DNA of 38,151 bases from an uncultured Boseongicola sp. (GCA_905479635.1 CAJQNG010000166.1:1-38151); one strand, 5' to 3'; shown: positions 1-9,964, numbered from the stretch's first letter. Notes: generated by a model from the letters alone, not told the origin. A program made the numbers and translations.

Positions 1-1
1 G

Positions 2-319
2 ACATCATCCGAGAAGTCGCAGCACCAGAACCGTGATATTGCGATGAAGGCGTTGAAATCACGTCTTTATCAAATAGAGCTGGATCGCCGGAACGCGGCG
101 ATCAACGAGGCGCATGAGAACAAGGGCGATGCCGGCTGGGGCAATCAAATACGGTCCTATGTGTTGCAGCCTTATCAAATGGTGAAAGACTTGCGGACCA
201 GCTTTGAAACCAGTGATACTTCGGGTGTTCTGGATGGTGATCTGGACGGGTTTATGGCCGCGACGTTGGCGATGGGCGTGTCGGGGATGGGCCGTGCAGA
301 AGCACGGGGCGACGACTAA
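2..319 (+). CDS. prfB: Peptide chain release factor 2, C-terminal part (5' end cut by window)
   Basis: The open frame enters the window at base 2 and runs to TAA at 317-319, giving the last 105 residues of class I release factor RF2, which recognises UGA/UAA and triggers peptidyl-tRNA hydrolysis on the ribosome. The visible part begins just after the GGQ region, with the family's conserved SQHQNR stretch, then [15 protein letters not shown] and the tail [10 protein letters not shown], all typical of RF2 C termini. The 3' neighbour is not recognisable. The catalytic GGQ loop and any programmed frameshift site lie outside the window, so they cannot be judged. Identification as RF2 rather than RF1 rests on this tail. 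Confidence 0.93.
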   Translation, partial: TSSEKSQHQNRDIAMKALKSRLYQIELDRRNAAINEAHENKGDAGWGNQIRSYVLQPYQMVKDLRTSFETSDTSGVLDGDLDGFMAATLAMGVSGMGRAEARGDD

Positions 320-387
320 AACGCAAGTTCAAAAAATCTGGCCAATCCCGCATCGTCTTTGCAAGCTGATTGCGAAGCGATTGGCGT

Positions 388-1253
388 ATGAACGACATTT
401 ACTATGGAAGTGATGAACAGCAGGGCGTTTCGCGGCGATCTGTGGCGCTGTGAGTTGCTGAAGGATGATCCCGAGCTGACGTGGTACTGGCGCGCTGTCG
501 GTGTTGCGGAATATGCCTGCGGGGGCGTCGACTTTCTGGATCAAATGGTGCGCATTCAGGGGGTAGTGCCGAGGTGCTGGGTGCCGCGCCAACACATCGA
601 AGACGTCATTGTTGCGGTTGAAGCACGCGCGATCACGGCCGATATTTTTGGACTGTCGATTTCCACCGATGCTTCGCTGTCTCTTGCGCGCAAGAGTCTG
701 GCAACGGAAAAGTTGGCGTTGATCTTGAGGTGGTGCGCATCTGCCCAGACAGCCCCGATGCGCTTTTGGCGATGGTTGAGGTTGCCCTTGACTGTGCGGG
801 GTCTTGCCGCCTGCGGCGGCGGTGATGCGGGGGGCAATTAAGACGCGGCGTGATTTTGTTGTCGCGCGAGCGGACGGGTTGTGGCCTCTGCTGGAGCGGT
901 TGACTGTTTCCATCCACCGGCGCCGGTGGGTGATCATTGTTGGTGGGGGATGTTGTCCACACACCCTGACCGTCGGGGAGAGAAAATTGCGTTGATCCTT
1001 GGTGTCGATGCGATGGTGCGGATGTCCGAGGATATTGGATTTTAGAAGTTTTACGTTGGTGTGCGGGACGACAATGCGCGCTCGACGGCCTTGTGCGCAG
1101 AGTATGCGGTGGTGCGCACTGATTATATGGCACTTGTCGGGATTGATCCGACTGTTGTGTCCGCAGGACGAATGAGCCAGTTGCGCTGCCTTGCGGCCCG
1201 GCAGGCAGCGTGCTTTTGTACCTTAGAGCATATCCGTGGCGTGAGAGGGCTTA
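388..1253 (+). pseudogene. Frame-scrambled remnant of an unrecognised gene after prfB
   Basis: No single long frame crosses this stretch, yet protein-like segments occur on the plus strand in changing frames. One starts at ATG 388 (frame 1, stops after 21 codons). The next is an open frame of 145 codons from 404 to 841, containing a plausible stretch HIEDVIVAVEARAITAD near residues 63-79. Next, a frame-1 segment near 697-830 contains VGVDLEVVRICPDSPDALL, and a frame-0 segment near 804-995 contains a basic-then-hydrophobic RRRWVIIVGGG. Finally frame-2 segments near 989 and 1061-1273 appear. This pattern suits one gene broken by several indels. I do not recognise the family. An untranslated region with chance ORFs, or poor sequence quality, are alternatives. 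Confidence 0.4.
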
Positions 1254-2030
1254 ATGGAACCGGACGAACGTGAAGCATCGCCGATCCCGGAGATTGGGCA
1301 GGTGACTTTTGCAGAGCTTTGGTCCTCGCTGAAGGCGGGACTTTGGGATTTCCGGCGGGCTCCGGGGTATGGATTGGCGTTTAGCGCGTTTTACGTTTTA
1401 GTGGGCGTCGGGCTTGTCTGGATTGGGGCGGGGACATTCCTGTGGACGCTGGCTTTTGCTTTGGGTTTCCCTTTGGTCGCGCCATTTGCTGCTGTCGGGC
1501 TTTACGAGGTGAGCCGCCGTATTGAAGCAGGCGAGCCGCTGGAACAATCGGAAATCGTGGGTGTGGTCTGGCGCGAACGCACGCGCCAGTTGCCCTGGAT
1601 CGGGGTTATTCTGACGCTGATTTTCCTGTTTTGGAGCTTTTTCGCCCATATGACATTCGCGATGTTCTTTGGGTTGTCGGCGCTGACGAATGTGAGCAGT
1701 TCTTACGAGATTTATTTCACCTCCAATGGCATCGCGATGATGGTCATGCAGGCTTTGGTGGGGGCTGGCGTGGCGTTCTTTGTCTACGGGATTGCGGTGA
1801 TGTCCTTGCCGTTATTGGTGGACAAGGAAGTCGATTTTGTGACCGCGATGCTGATTAGCCTTAAGACAGTTGCCAGAAACAAGGCGGTGCTTGGCGCCTG
1901 GGCGGTGCTGATCGCGGTACTATTATTTGTGGCGATGTTGCCCGCGTTTTTGGGGTTGTTTGTGGCGTTGCCGGTCTTGGGTCATGCAACATGGCATCTG
2001 TATCGGCGGGCGCTATATCACCCGGTGTGA
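1254..2030 (+). CDS. DUF2189 family integral membrane protein
   Basis: This encodes 258 residues with about six hydrophobic segments: roughly 40-58, 62-84, 115-140, 158-185, and a long C-terminal pair around 212-250. The pattern, including the soluble N terminus, the loop with YEVSRRIEAGEPL near residue 85 and the basic end HLYRRALY, matches DUF2189 membrane proteins common in Rhodobacteraceae. Function is unknown; it should sit in the cytoplasmic membrane. It starts at ATG 1254 just after the scrambled region and ends 17 bp before a bidirectional terminator shared with the opposing bactofilin gene. The family call is made from memory of its pattern. Confidence 0.8.
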   Translation: MEPDEREASPIPEIGQVTFAELWSSLKAGLWDFRRAPGYGLAFSAFYVLVGVGLVWIGAGTFLWTLAFALGFPLVAPFAAVGLYEVSRRIEAGEPLEQSEIVGVVWRERTRQLPWIGVILTLIFLFWSFFAHMTFAMFFGLSALTNVSSSYEIYFTSNGIAMMVMQALVGAGVAFFVYGIAVMSLPLLVDKEVDFVTAMLISLKTVARNKAVLGAWAVLIAVLLFVAMLPAFLGLFVALPVLGHATWHLYRRALYHPV

Positions 2031-2047
2031 TGGTGCATAGCGCACGA

Positions 2048-2080
2048 AAAAGGCCCGCACGATTAAAGCGCGGGCCTTTT
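2048..2080. terminator. Bidirectional rho-independent terminator between DUF2189 gene and bactofilin gene
   Basis: An 11-bp perfect stem (2048-2058 pairing with 2070-2080) encloses an 11-nt loop. It is GC-rich at the loop side and flanked by AAAA on the left and TTTT on the right, so it can terminate transcripts from both directions. It lies between two convergent genes, which fits. Confidence 0.88.
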
Positions 2081-2102
2081 GTTTGCCTGTAGAATCAGGA
2101 GA

Positions 2103-2630
2103 TTAGCTTTTGGTGTCAGGCGAAGACGCAGAGGGCGTCGGGGCCGTTGCAGGCTTCGTCGACATGCCGGCCTTAGCACCGGCTAGCGGGTCTTCTTGAC
2201 GCTGAACCGATCCCTCAAAATGAGCGCCGGATTCAATCGCGATGGTTTTGTGGATGATGTCGCCTTCGACACGTGCAGTAGAGGTCAGGCGAACCTTCAA
2301 TCCGCGCACTTTCCCGACAACACGGCCGTTGACCACAACGTCATCCGCAATGCATTCGCCGTTTACCGTGGCGCCTTCGCCGACGGTTAAAAGGTGAGCG
2401 CGAATATCTCCTTCAACTTTACCTTCGATCTGGATGTCACCGGTGGTCTTAATGTCACCGGTGATGTTCAGATCAGCCGAAAGGACCGACGCAGGGGGCT
2501 TCGCCTTGGGGGTCGATGAGGTGAAGTCTGTTCCGGATTTTGGTTGATTCATATCGGAGGCCTTTTTCTCAGTATCCGCCGGCGCGTCCGTTTTGGGGCC
2601 CGGCTCGTTTATTTTGCTTTTAGAAAACAT
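2103..2630 (-). CDS. Bactofilin (polymer-forming cytoskeletal protein)
   Basis: This encodes 175 residues. The central part (about 50-150) is a right-handed beta-helix built from short repeats with the bactofilin signature (NITGDIKTTGDIQIEGKVEG, then GKVRGLKVRLT and VEGDIIHKTIAIESG). It is flanked by disordered, Pro/Ser/Thr/Lys-rich tails, as is usual. Bactofilins polymerise without nucleotides under the membrane and position cell-wall enzymes. The start ATG (2628-2630) lies inside the end of the upstream M23 peptidase gene, so the two are translationally coupled. Known bactofilin/M23 partnerships (CcmA-Csd1 in Helicobacter, BacA-LmdC in stalked alphaproteobacteria) make a functional pair likely here; that part is inference. 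Confidence 0.93.
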   Translation of the reverse strand: MFSKSKINEPGPKTDAPADTEKKASDMNQPKSGTDFTSSTPKAKPPASVLSADLNITGDIKTTGDIQIEGKVEGDIRAHLLTVGEGATVNGECIADDVVVNGRVVGKVRGLKVRLTSTARVEGDIIHKTIAIESGAHFEGSVQRQEDPLAGAKAGMSTKPATAPTPSASSPDTKS

Positions 2631-4005
2631 CTCTTGCTGCCTTGATGTATTTCAACGGGTTGGTGGCTTTACCGCCGACGCGCACTTCATAATGAAGATG
2701 GGTGCCCGTCGACCGTCCGGTATTTCCCATATCACCGATACGCTCGCCGCGCGAGACCCTTTGGCCAACTTGTACGCGGATTTTTGACAAATGGGCGTAG
2801 CGGGTCTCGAATCCGAAGTCGTGGCGGATTTTGATCAGATTGCCATATCCGCCCTGACGACCAGCATGCACGATCGTTCCATCCGCGGTTGCGTGTATTG
2901 GTGTGCCGCGTGATCCGGCCCAGTCGTGGCCTTCGTGCGTGCGGCCCCAACGCGGGCCAAAGCCGCTGGTGCTACGATAGCTGCCGCGCACAGGAAAGCC
3001 GAAAGGAAGCTTCTCGGCGGCGATGCGATAAAGGTTCAATTCGTCCAGGCGCCCAAGAACTTCGTTTGCGCGCGAGGTTATTGGATCAATCTCGGCGTCG
3101 CCTGACGTGGAGACGCGGATAGGCGTCAGCGGTCCGCCCTGGCCTGAATAGGTGCGACGGACTTGTTCGAGAATACTGTCGGTGGGCAGTCCGACGGCTG
3201 AGAACATATTGTCGATCGGGGTCAGCGATGTTTCAACGGCGTCTTCGATCTGGCTGAAGATGCGCTCATTGCGCTCGTCTCCGAGGCGCGCGTCCAGCGC
3301 GACGCGGTCAAGCGCGCTTTCGGCTTCTGCGACGTACAATTGCATTTCGTCACGCTCGACTGCGATATCGCCAAGAGCGACGGACAGAAAATCAAGCGTG
3401 GTCTCAAGATCGCTCATCCGGGTCACTTCCGGGCTTGCAGCCTCAGTTTCAGCGATACGTGCGATCAGCGTTTCGTTTTTGGAACGTTCGAAGTCTCTTT
3501 CGTTCATCGCGTCGCGCAACGTGGTTTGAATGACGTCGATGCCGGTGGCGAATTCCTTAGCGCGTTCTTCAGACCTTAAAAGCCGCGACTGCATCGCTGA
3601 AACCTCGGCAAGAGCGACGGCAAACCGTGCCTGCGCATCGGAGGCTTCGGTTGCGCGTGTGTCGCGTTCAGAGGCAAGAGTGTTCAGCCGGCCCTCGTAA
3701 ACAGCTTGATCGCGCAGTGCCTGTTCGCGCAGGTCGCCAGCGCCAAGACTTTGCATCAAGAGAATGGCGGAGGAAATAATCGTCCAACCCACCAAAAGGG
3801 CCGAGCCTGTCAGGCCTACGAATTGGGTCGTAGGCGAAAGGCGAATGAAGCGGGTTTCTGTATCCGAACGCAGGAAAAGCCTTTGTTCGGGGAATGCGCG
3901 TTCGAGAGACGCATGAATTTTTTTCGCGAAGCTTTGGATCACTCTGCCTGTCCCGTCATCGTTGTCCCAATGCGGCATCATTCCCCCGAAGACTGCCAAC
4001 TCCAT
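2620..4005 (-). CDS. Membrane-anchored M23 peptidoglycan endopeptidase (LytM/LmdC type)
   Basis: This encodes about 461 residues from the ATG at 4005. A longer form would begin at TTG 4035 and a shorter one at ATG 3981/3978 next to a GGGGGA, so the start is uncertain. Order: a short cytoplasmic part, one transmembrane helix about 62-84, a long alpha-helical, likely coiled-coil region about 95-250, and a C-terminal M23 domain about 355-460. The domain has the zinc motifs HEGHD (HxxxD) and HLHYEV (HxH) plus the usual GTPIHATADG and NTGRSTGTH stretches. M23 enzymes cut peptide crosslinks in the periplasm. The gene overlaps the bactofilin gene downstream by 11 nt, suggesting it is the enzyme localised by that scaffold. 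Confidence 0.9.
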   Translation of the reverse strand: MELAVFGGMMPHWDNDDGTGRVIQSFAKKIHASLERAFPEQRLFLRSDTETRFIRLSPTTQFVGLTGSALLVGWTIISSAILLMQSLGAGDLREQALRDQAVYEGRLNTLASERDTRATEASDAQARFAVALAEVSAMQSRLLRSEERAKEFATGIDVIQTTLRDAMNERDFERSKNETLIARIAETEAASPEVTRMSDLETTLDFLSVALGDIAVERDEMQLYVAEAESALDRVALDARLGDERNERIFSQIEDAVETSLTPIDNMFSAVGLPTDSILEQVRRTYSGQGGPLTPIRVSTSGDAEIDPITSRANEVLGRLDELNLYRIAAEKLPFGFPVRGSYRSTSGFGPRWGRTHEGHDWAGSRGTPIHATADGTIVHAGRQGGYGNLIKIRHDFGFETRYAHLSKIRVQVGQRVSRGERIGDMGNTGRSTGTHLHYEVRVGGKATNPLKYIKAARDVF

Positions 4006-4102
4006 GGTGTTAACGGCTGTGGAAAACTCTGGCAACCACGCTGACCCGTGTGGGCCTAAGAGGTCTTTTTAATTGATGAATTCGGCAGAATATCGCCGAC
4101 TT

Positions 4103-4912
4103 TCAGGCTTCGTTGGTTAACGGCCAGTAAAAATCGGGAGGGATGCCAGCCTCGGCACGCTTTTCTTCGTTGAACGGCGGCTTAAGGGTTGAGTGGAAAT
4201 AGCGCCGGACAAGGGCATGAAATTCGGGTTTGGGATCAAGGCCGTCTCGCCCGCATAGGAAGTGAAACCACTTCGAGCCGTAGGCCACATGCGCAACCTC
4301 TTCGCTATAGATCGTTTCAAGGGCGGCCACTGCGTCGTCTGCTTGGGCTTTGCGGAAAACCTCGATCATGCCGGGCGTCACATCAAGCCCGCGCGCCTCC
4401 AGCACCATGGGGACGACCGCAAGGCGTCCCATAAGATCGCCGGCGGTGTCCTCTGCTGCGCGCCACATGCCCGCGTGTGCCGGGAGTGCGCCGTAATGGC
4501 TGTCAAGTGCTTCAAGACAGTCAGACATGAGATTGAAATGTTTAGATTCTTCGTCGGCGGCTTTGACCCAATCGTCATAGAATCCGGGCGGCATTGAGAC
4601 CTCCGTGAACCGCGCGATAAGATCCCAGTGCAAATCAACGGCGTTGAGTTCGATGTGCGCCACGGCGTGAAGAAGGGCAATCCGACCGTCAGGGGAGCCG
4701 GGTTTGCGTCGCGGTACATCGCGCGGCGACACCAGTTCGGGTCGTTCAGGGCGCGCGGGAAAGGCAGGGGGAGCTGCGTGCCCCACGGCGATATCGTCGC
4801 CCGCGCCACGCGCAGCAACCCATCGGGCTGCATGTGCGCGGCTGATTGCTGTTTTTTCGCGGCCATTGGCGGTGGTTAGGACCTCGACCGCCATTTCTGC
4901 AAGCGTTGCCAT
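4103..4912 (-). CDS. DUF455 family ferritin-like protein
   Basis: This encodes 269 residues from ATG 4912 (MATLAEMAVEVL); an upstream ATG at 4966 adds 18 residues that look unlike the family. The protein is all-helical with Glu/His residues placed as in ferritin-like di-iron folds: HAVAHIELNAVDLH, then DEESKHFNLM, and YSEEVAHVAYG. The spacing suggests two ExxH-type iron-binding pairs. DUF455 proteins are distantly related to the tRNA-hydroxylating di-iron enzyme MiaE, but their own substrate is not established. It ends 97 bp from the M23 gene and follows bcp on the same strand by 66 bp, so co-transcription is possible. Confidence 0.88.
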   Translation of the reverse strand: MATLAEMAVEVLTTANGREKTAISRAHAARWVAARGAGDDIAVGHAAPPAFPARPERPELVSPRDVPRRKPGSPDGRIALLHAVAHIELNAVDLHWDLIARFTEVSMPPGFYDDWVKAADEESKHFNLMSDCLEALDSHYGALPAHAGMWRAAEDTAGDLMGRLAVVPMVLEARGLDVTPGMIEVFRKAQADDAVAALETIYSEEVAHVAYGSKWFHFLCGRDGLDPKPEFHALVRRYFHSTLKPPFNEEKRAEAGIPPDFYWPLTNEA

Positions 4913-4978
4913 GCTGAATAGTCCCTTAAGGCCTGTCGCCCTTTGGCTATCCGCGAAGACAGTCAAGGGCGAGGGAGT

Positions 4979-5440
4979 TTAGCTTTCTTGTGTGGCCGCC
5001 AGAACGGTGTCGACATGTCCAGGGACTTTTACTTTGCGCCATTCACGCACCACCGTTCCCGCTCCGTCAATCAGATAGGTCGCGCGCTCGACCCCCATGT
5101 ATTTCTTGCCGTACATCTGCTTTTCGACCCAGGTGCCATAGGTTTCGCAGACGTCACCATCGGCGTCCGAGGCAAGGATCACATCAAGGTCGTGCTTGGC
5201 AATGAATTTGTCATGCTTTGCGGCGGAGTCTTTGGAAATGCCGACCACAATGGCGCCGGCAGCTTTGAACGCGGCCTTTGCTTCGGTGAAGCCAATCGCT
5301 TCTTTGGTGCATCCGCTGGTGTCGTCCTTCGGATAAAAATACAGAACAACTTTTGAGGGGCGTAACGCAGACAGGGTAACGTCTCCGCCACCATTGCGTG
5401 GGAGCGTGAAATCAGGGGCGGTTTTTCCTTCAAGCGACAT
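4979..5440 (-). CDS. bcp: Thioredoxin-dependent peroxiredoxin, Bcp/PrxQ subfamily
   Basis: This encodes 153 residues from ATG 5440 (MSLEGKTAPDF); the frame stays open to 5479 but the added residues are not family-like. The peroxidatic cysteine is Cys44 in TSGCTKEA, inside the AhpC/TSA domain, with PKDDTS just before it. The position five residues later, where E. coli-type Bcp has its resolving cysteine, is Gly or Ile here. The only other cysteine is Cys98 in DVCETYG, as in many alphaproteobacterial homologues. It reduces hydrogen and organic peroxides in the cytoplasm using thioredoxin. It is divergent from the AsmA-like gene, with about 115 bp between start codons. Confidence 0.94.
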   Translation of the reverse strand: MSLEGKTAPDFTLPRNGGGDVTLSALRPSKVVLYFYPKDDTSGCTKEAIGFTEAKAAFKAAGAIVVGISKDSAAKHDKFIAKHDLDVILASDADGDVCETYGTWVEKQMYGKKYMGVERATYLIDGAGTVVREWRKVKVPGHVDTVLAATQES

Positions 5441-5555
5441 GGGGCAGTCCTTTTTCAGAAGTTTCACAAGATGTGTCACGAATGCCTGTTGGGTTTTAGC
5501 GCGGATCGGCAGAGAATACAGAGCGCGAGGCAGGAAAAAGATAGAAAAGACGTCT

Positions 5556-8500
5556 ATGACCAGGGAAGCAAAGTCGGAAGTTAAGTCTCAGCCCGAGGCA
5601 GACACCCCCAAGCCTGGGCGTCGCGCGACGCGGACGCGGGCGGAGCGCCGTATTGCGCGCGCCAAGCGGCATGGGCGGCTTGGCAAGGGGCTTATCTCGA
5701 CGGTTGTTCTGGCAAGTTTTGTTTTGTTTCTGGGCGGGCTGATTTTGTCGGATCGCGCGGTGCCTTTGCCGGATAGCATACGGGACCGGATTGCAATATC
5801 GGTGTCGGAACGGCTGCCTGACGGAGCGGTAAAAATCGGCGCCGTGGCCGTCACTTTGGGGCGCGATCTGGCGCCAAGGGTGCGGCTTTCGAATGTGTCG
5901 ATCGGCGATACGGGCGGGGGCGGTGTTGCGGTTTTGAACGGTGTGTCGGCGCGGTTGTCGCCAAGCGGGCTTTTGCGCGGACGATTTGCGGCAGAGCATG
6001 TGGTGCTGAACGGGGCGCAGGTCACGTTGCGGCGCGCAGCTGATGGAACCTTTGCTTTTGGTTCTGCAGGTGGCGTGCCGCGGGAAACGCAAAGCCTTCC
6101 GGATATTTTGAGCGCGCTTGATGCGGCTTTGACCGAAGGCCCGCTTGCGTCCATTCAGGATGTGTCTGCCGAGCGCGTGGTGTTCGCGCTTGAGGATGCG
6201 CGGACCGGGCGCATATGGCAGGCTACGAATGCGTCGTTGCAACTGCGGCGTTCGACCAGCGGGCTGACACTGTCGGTGTCGTCGGATGTCTTCAACGGGA
6301 CGGATGACGTTGCTGAAGTGCAGTTGTCATTTTCCTTCGATGACGCCACGCGCGATATCGCGTTGGGAATGCGGTTGGTCGATGTGGCTGCGGCCGACAT
6401 TGCGGTGCAGTCGCCGGCCCTGTCATGGCTTGGCGTGCTGGATGCGCCGATATCGGGCGCGGTACGGGCTGAATATGACGGGGGGGATGGGCTGGCGCGG
6501 CTGTCGGGCACTCTGGACATCGCTGACGGGGCATTGAGCCCTGCGGGGGGCGCGGACCCAATCGGATTTGATGTCGCGCGTGCGTATTTCGAGTTTGATC
6601 CTACCCTTCAACGTATTGATTTTACCGAAGTTGCGGTGAAATCCGAAACGTTTGAGGCAACGGCCACGGGGCATACCTACCTGACAGAAGTCACCGATGG
6701 CTGGCCGGACGCATTTATAGGGCAGTTTCTTATTTCAGAATTTGCCTTGGACCGGGCAGACGTTTTCGAAGCGCCGGTGGCGGTGCAGGACGTTAGGGCG
6801 GATTTACGGCTTCGGCTTGATCCGTTCACCGTCGAATTGGCGCAGATTGCGCTTTCTAACGACGATGCACCGATCCGTGGGCGTGGGGTCGTCTCGGCGG
6901 GGGCTGACGGGTGGTCGCTTTCGCTGGATGCCGCCACGCAGCGTATCGCGACCACAACAGTAATGGAGTTTTGGCCGCTAATCGAGGCTCCGGTGACGCG
7001 CGGATGGCTGAATTCCAACGTCAAAGCGGGGCTGCTTGAGGACGTCAATGTCGCCCTGCGAAAGTCCCCCGGCGAGAAGCTTGATATGGGGCTGACCTTC
7101 GATTTTACACAAGGTGAGGTGCAGTTTCTGCGCGATATGCCACGGATCATGGGGGCGACCGGCCGGGGCGTCATCCACGATGATGTCTTTAATTTGCTGA
7201 TGACCGGTGGCGGAGTGATGGCTGGGACTGGCGATTTCGTTGATATCGCGGGCTCGACGTTTCGGGTGCCGGACACCGAACAAAGACCTGCAGTGGGCGA
7301 GTTTGAGATACGCGCGCGCGGAACTATTCCGGCGCTGCTTTCGGTAACGAATAATCGACCTTTGCGCCTTATGGAAAGGGCCGAGCGCGGGATTGATCTG
7401 GCGCAAGGTATTGGTGAAGTGACGGCGCGGGTCACGCTTCCTTTGAAGGATGGAATTGACGCCGAGGACGTCACCTATCAGGTAACGGGGCAGCTCAGTG
7501 ACGTCCGTTCGGAAGTTATCGTGCCAGGGCGCGTGCTGACGTCGCGCGGGATGGCGCTTTCGGCTTCTGTTGAGGAAGTGCGGATTGCCGGTCCGGCTGA
7601 CCTTGACGGCGTTTCGCTGACCGCAGATTGGCGTCAGCCGCTGGGCGATGGTGCGCGTGCCGAAGGAAGCCGTATTACCGGGCGCGTCACGCTTGGACCG
7701 GATGCCATTCAGGCGTTTGGTTTGCCACTGCCCGGCGATCTGATCAGCGGCTCTACCCGTGCGGACTATGTGCTTGAGGTAAAACCAGACGTGGCACCGC
7801 TGTTGTCGGTGGCATCTGACCTTAAAGGTTTAGGGATGCGAATCGCGGCGCTAAACTGGTCGAAGGAGCCGGGAAGTCCGGCAGGGTTGGAGTTGGTAGC
7901 GCGGCTTGGCGACGTTCCCGATGTGCAAAGCCTAGAGATTTCGGCGCCCGGTCTGGCGTTGGACGGGCGATTGTCTTTGACGGCGGACGGTGGGCTTGAG
8001 GCTGCGGTTTTTGATCAAGTGCGGGTTGGGGGATGGCTTGATGCGCGCGCGCGGATAACGCCACGAGGTGCGGGGCTGTCGCCTGCGATTTCAATTGAGG
8101 GCGGGACGCTTGATTTCCGCAAGTTTCCGCGCGCTGCCGTGTCAGAAAGCGGCGGGGACCGTACGCCGATTTCCGTATCCCTTGACAGCTTCGTTTTGTC
8201 CGACAGCATCACGTTCGCGCCTTTGACCGGTGAGGTTGATGCAGGGCAAGCCGGGCTTTCGGGCACGTTCGAAGCCCGGCTCAATGGCCAGACCACGGTG
8301 CGAGGCACGCTGGCGCCTGCCAATGGGGGGACGGCAATCCGGCTTCAGGCCAGTGATGCGGGCGGCGTCGTGCGGTCGACCGGGCTGACGAAAAACGCCA
8401 TGGGCGGCACGCTTGATCTTGTGCTGACACCGGACACAACGGCTGCGCCCGGCACACTACGTGGCGAGTTTCTGATCGAAGACATCCGTATTCAGAATGC

Positions 8501-8903
8501 ACCGGTGATGGCTGCTTTGTTGGACACCATCAGCCTTGTGGGCTTGATAGATCAGCTTTCGGGGCAGGGTATTCGCTTTGCCACTGTGGACGGCCGTTTC
8601 AGGTTGACGCCGGACGCGCTTGTTTTGGAAGAGGCAGCGGCGATTGGCGTGTCGCTTGGCATCTCGGCAGCAGGACTTTATGACCTCGATGCCAAGGAGA
8701 TTGATTTGCAGGGCGTGGTGTCGCCGCTGTATTTTCTGAATGCGGTCGGATCGGTCGTTAGTCGTCGCGGTGAAGGTCTGTTTGGCTTCAATTACCGCGT
8801 GAGCGGTCCTGCAAATGCGCCAACCGTCGGGGTTAATCCATTGTCGATCCTGACGCCGGGTCTGTTTCGCGAAATTTTCCGCCGCCCGCCGCCAACGAAT
8901 TGA
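5556..8903 (+). CDS. Large AsmA/YhdP-like DUF3971 envelope protein
   Basis: This encodes 1115 residues from ATG 5556; the frame is open back to 5394, but that part overlaps the divergent bcp gene and is not plausible protein. A basic cytoplasmic N terminus (about 1-45) precedes a single transmembrane helix about 46-65 ([20 protein letters not shown]). The rest is a long periplasmic beta-rich region with DUF3971 in the middle and an AsmA-like C-terminal part (about 960-1110, with [20 protein letters not shown] and the [20 protein letters not shown] type motif). Such proteins are relatives of TamB/YhdP, bridge-like proteins implicated in lipid movement to the outer membrane. The exact substrate here is unknown. 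queA begins six bases after its stop. Confidence 0.85.
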   Translation: MTREAKSEVKSQPEADTPKPGRRATRTRAERRIARAKRHGRLGKGLISTVVLASFVLFLGGLILSDRAVPLPDSIRDRIAISVSERLPDGAVKIGAVAVTLGRDLAPRVRLSNVSIGDTGGGGVAVLNGVSARLSPSGLLRGRFAAEHVVLNGAQVTLRRAADGTFAFGSAGGVPRETQSLPDILSALDAALTEGPLASIQDVSAERVVFALEDARTGRIWQATNASLQLRRSTSGLTLSVSSDVFNGTDDVAEVQLSFSFDDATRDIALGMRLVDVAAADIAVQSPALSWLGVLDAPISGAVRAEYDGGDGLARLSGTLDIADGALSPAGGADPIGFDVARAYFEFDPTLQRIDFTEVAVKSETFEATATGHTYLTEVTDGWPDAFIGQFLISEFALDRADVFEAPVAVQDVRADLRLRLDPFTVELAQIALSNDDAPIRGRGVVSAGADGWSLSLDAATQRIATTTVMEFWPLIEAPVTRGWLNSNVKAGLLEDVNVALRKSPGEKLDMGLTFDFTQGEVQFLRDMPRIMGATGRGVIHDDVFNLLMTGGGVMAGTGDFVDIAGSTFRVPDTEQRPAVGEFEIRARGTIPALLSVTNNRPLRLMERAERGIDLAQGIGEVTARVTLPLKDGIDAEDVTYQVTGQLSDVRSEVIVPGRVLTSRGMALSASVEEVRIAGPADLDGVSLTADWRQPLGDGARAEGSRITGRVTLGPDAIQAFGLPLPGDLISGSTRADYVLEVKPDVAPLLSVASDLKGLGMRIAALNWSKEPGSPAGLELVARLGDVPDVQSLEISAPGLALDGRLSLTADGGLEAAVFDQVRVGGWLDARARITPRGAGLSPAISIEGGTLDFRKFPRAAVSESGGDRTPISVSLDSFVLSDSITFAPLTGEVDAGQAGLSGTFEARLNGQTTVRGTLAPANGGTAIRLQASDAGGVVRSTGLTKNAMGGTLDLVLTPDTTAAPGTLRGEFLIEDIRIQNAPVMAALLDTISLVGLIDQLSGQGIRFATVDGRFRLTPDALVLEEAAAIGVSLGISAAGLYDLDAKEIDLQGVVSPLYFLNAVGSVVSRRGEGLFGFNYRVSGPANAPTVGVNPLSILTPGLFREIFRRPPPTN

Positions 8904-8908
8904 GTACC

Positions 8909-9964
8909 ATGAAGCTTTCTGAATTTGATTTTGATCTTCCCGAGGGGTTGATTGCAACGCGCCCGGCGCGCCCGCGGTCGTCGTCACGTCTCTTGGTGGC
9001 GGGCCCGGTGGCAATCGACGAGGCGCAGGCACTTGATTTGCCGTCGTTTCTACGGCCTGGCGACCGGTTAATCGTGAACGACACAAAAGTGATCCCGGCG
9101 CGGCTTTCGGGCATGCGGGTGCGTGACGGCGAGGCGGGCGTGACGCAAGCACGGATTGAGGCGACGCTTCTGGATCCTCTTGCTGATGGGAACTGGATGG
9201 CCCTGCTGAAGCCTTTGCGGAAAGTCCGCGATGGCGAGGTGATCCAATTTTCCGACATTTTGACAGCGGAAGTGATGGGGCGTGCCGAGGGGACAGCGGC
9301 GCTGCGTTTCAATCTTACTGGCGATGATTTTGATGCCGCTTTGAATGCGGCGGGTGCGATGCCTTTGCCGCCTTATATCGAGGCGCTGCGCAAGTCCGAT
9401 GCGCAGGACAAAGAGGACTACCAGACGATCTGGGCGCGCGCGACAGGGGCGGTTGCTGCCCCGACCGCCTCGCTGCATTTTGATGACGCCTTAATGGCGG
9501 CGTTGACGGCGCACGGGGTCGAGATCACTTACATCACGCTGCATGTGGGGGCGGGCACGTTCTTGCCGGTGAAAGTCGACGACATCAGTGACCACAAGAT
9601 GCATGCCGAGCGAGGCACGGTGACCGCGCAAGCTGCCGAAGCTATGAACGCAACACGCGCTGGCGGTGGGCGGATTATTCCGGTCGGCACAACGGCGCTG
9701 CGACTGATCGAAACCGCCGCGGCGCCGGACGGGACAATCTCGGCGTGGGAGGGGGCGACGGATATTTTCATCACGCCCGGATTCCGTTTCAAGATTACGG
9801 ATGCTTTGATGACCAATTTTCATCTGCCAAAATCAACACTGATGATGCTTGTTTCGGCGTTCATGGGGTCTGAACGTATTCGCGAGATTTATACTCATGC
9901 GATTTTGCGTGAATTCCGCTTCTTTTCCTATGGTGATGCGTCACTTTTGCTGCCAAAGGGCTGA
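8909..9964 (+). CDS. queA: S-adenosylmethionine:tRNA ribosyltransferase-isomerase
   Basis: This encodes 351 residues from ATG 8909 ([11 protein letters not shown]); a TTG at 8900 is possible but would overlap the preceding stop. QueA transfers and isomerises the ribosyl part of SAM onto 7-aminomethyl-7-deazaguanine at position 34 of tRNAs, the penultimate step to queuosine. Family marks are the N-terminal [27 protein letters not shown] near residue 55, the central PLPPYI, and C-terminal [20 protein letters not shown] and [17 protein letters not shown]. Length is normal for the family. It is the only queuosine gene in the window, downstream of and possibly co-transcribed with the AsmA-like gene. 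Confidence 0.96.
   Translation: MKLSEFDFDLPEGLIATRPARPRSSSRLLVAGPVAIDEAQALDLPSFLRPGDRLIVNDTKVIPARLSGMRVRDGEAGVTQARIEATLLDPLADGNWMALLKPLRKVRDGEVIQFSDILTAEVMGRAEGTAALRFNLTGDDFDAALNAAGAMPLPPYIEALRKSDAQDKEDYQTIWARATGAVAAPTASLHFDDALMAALTAHGVEITYITLHVGAGTFLPVKVDDISDHKMHAERGTVTAQAAEAMNATRAGGGRIIPVGTTALRLIETAAAPDGTISAWEGATDIFITPGFRFKITDALMTNFHLPKSTLMMLVSAFMGSERIREIYTHAILREFRFFSYGDASLLLPKG

Noticed and set aside
329-964. 211-codon minus-strand frame over the scrambled region
   Set aside because: Rich in Arg, His and Pro with no hydrophobic core; the plus-strand segments look far more protein-like.
6677-7474. 265-codon minus-strand frame inside the AsmA-like gene
   Set aside because: Ser/Arg/Pro-rich translation without motifs, antisense to a continuous long gene.
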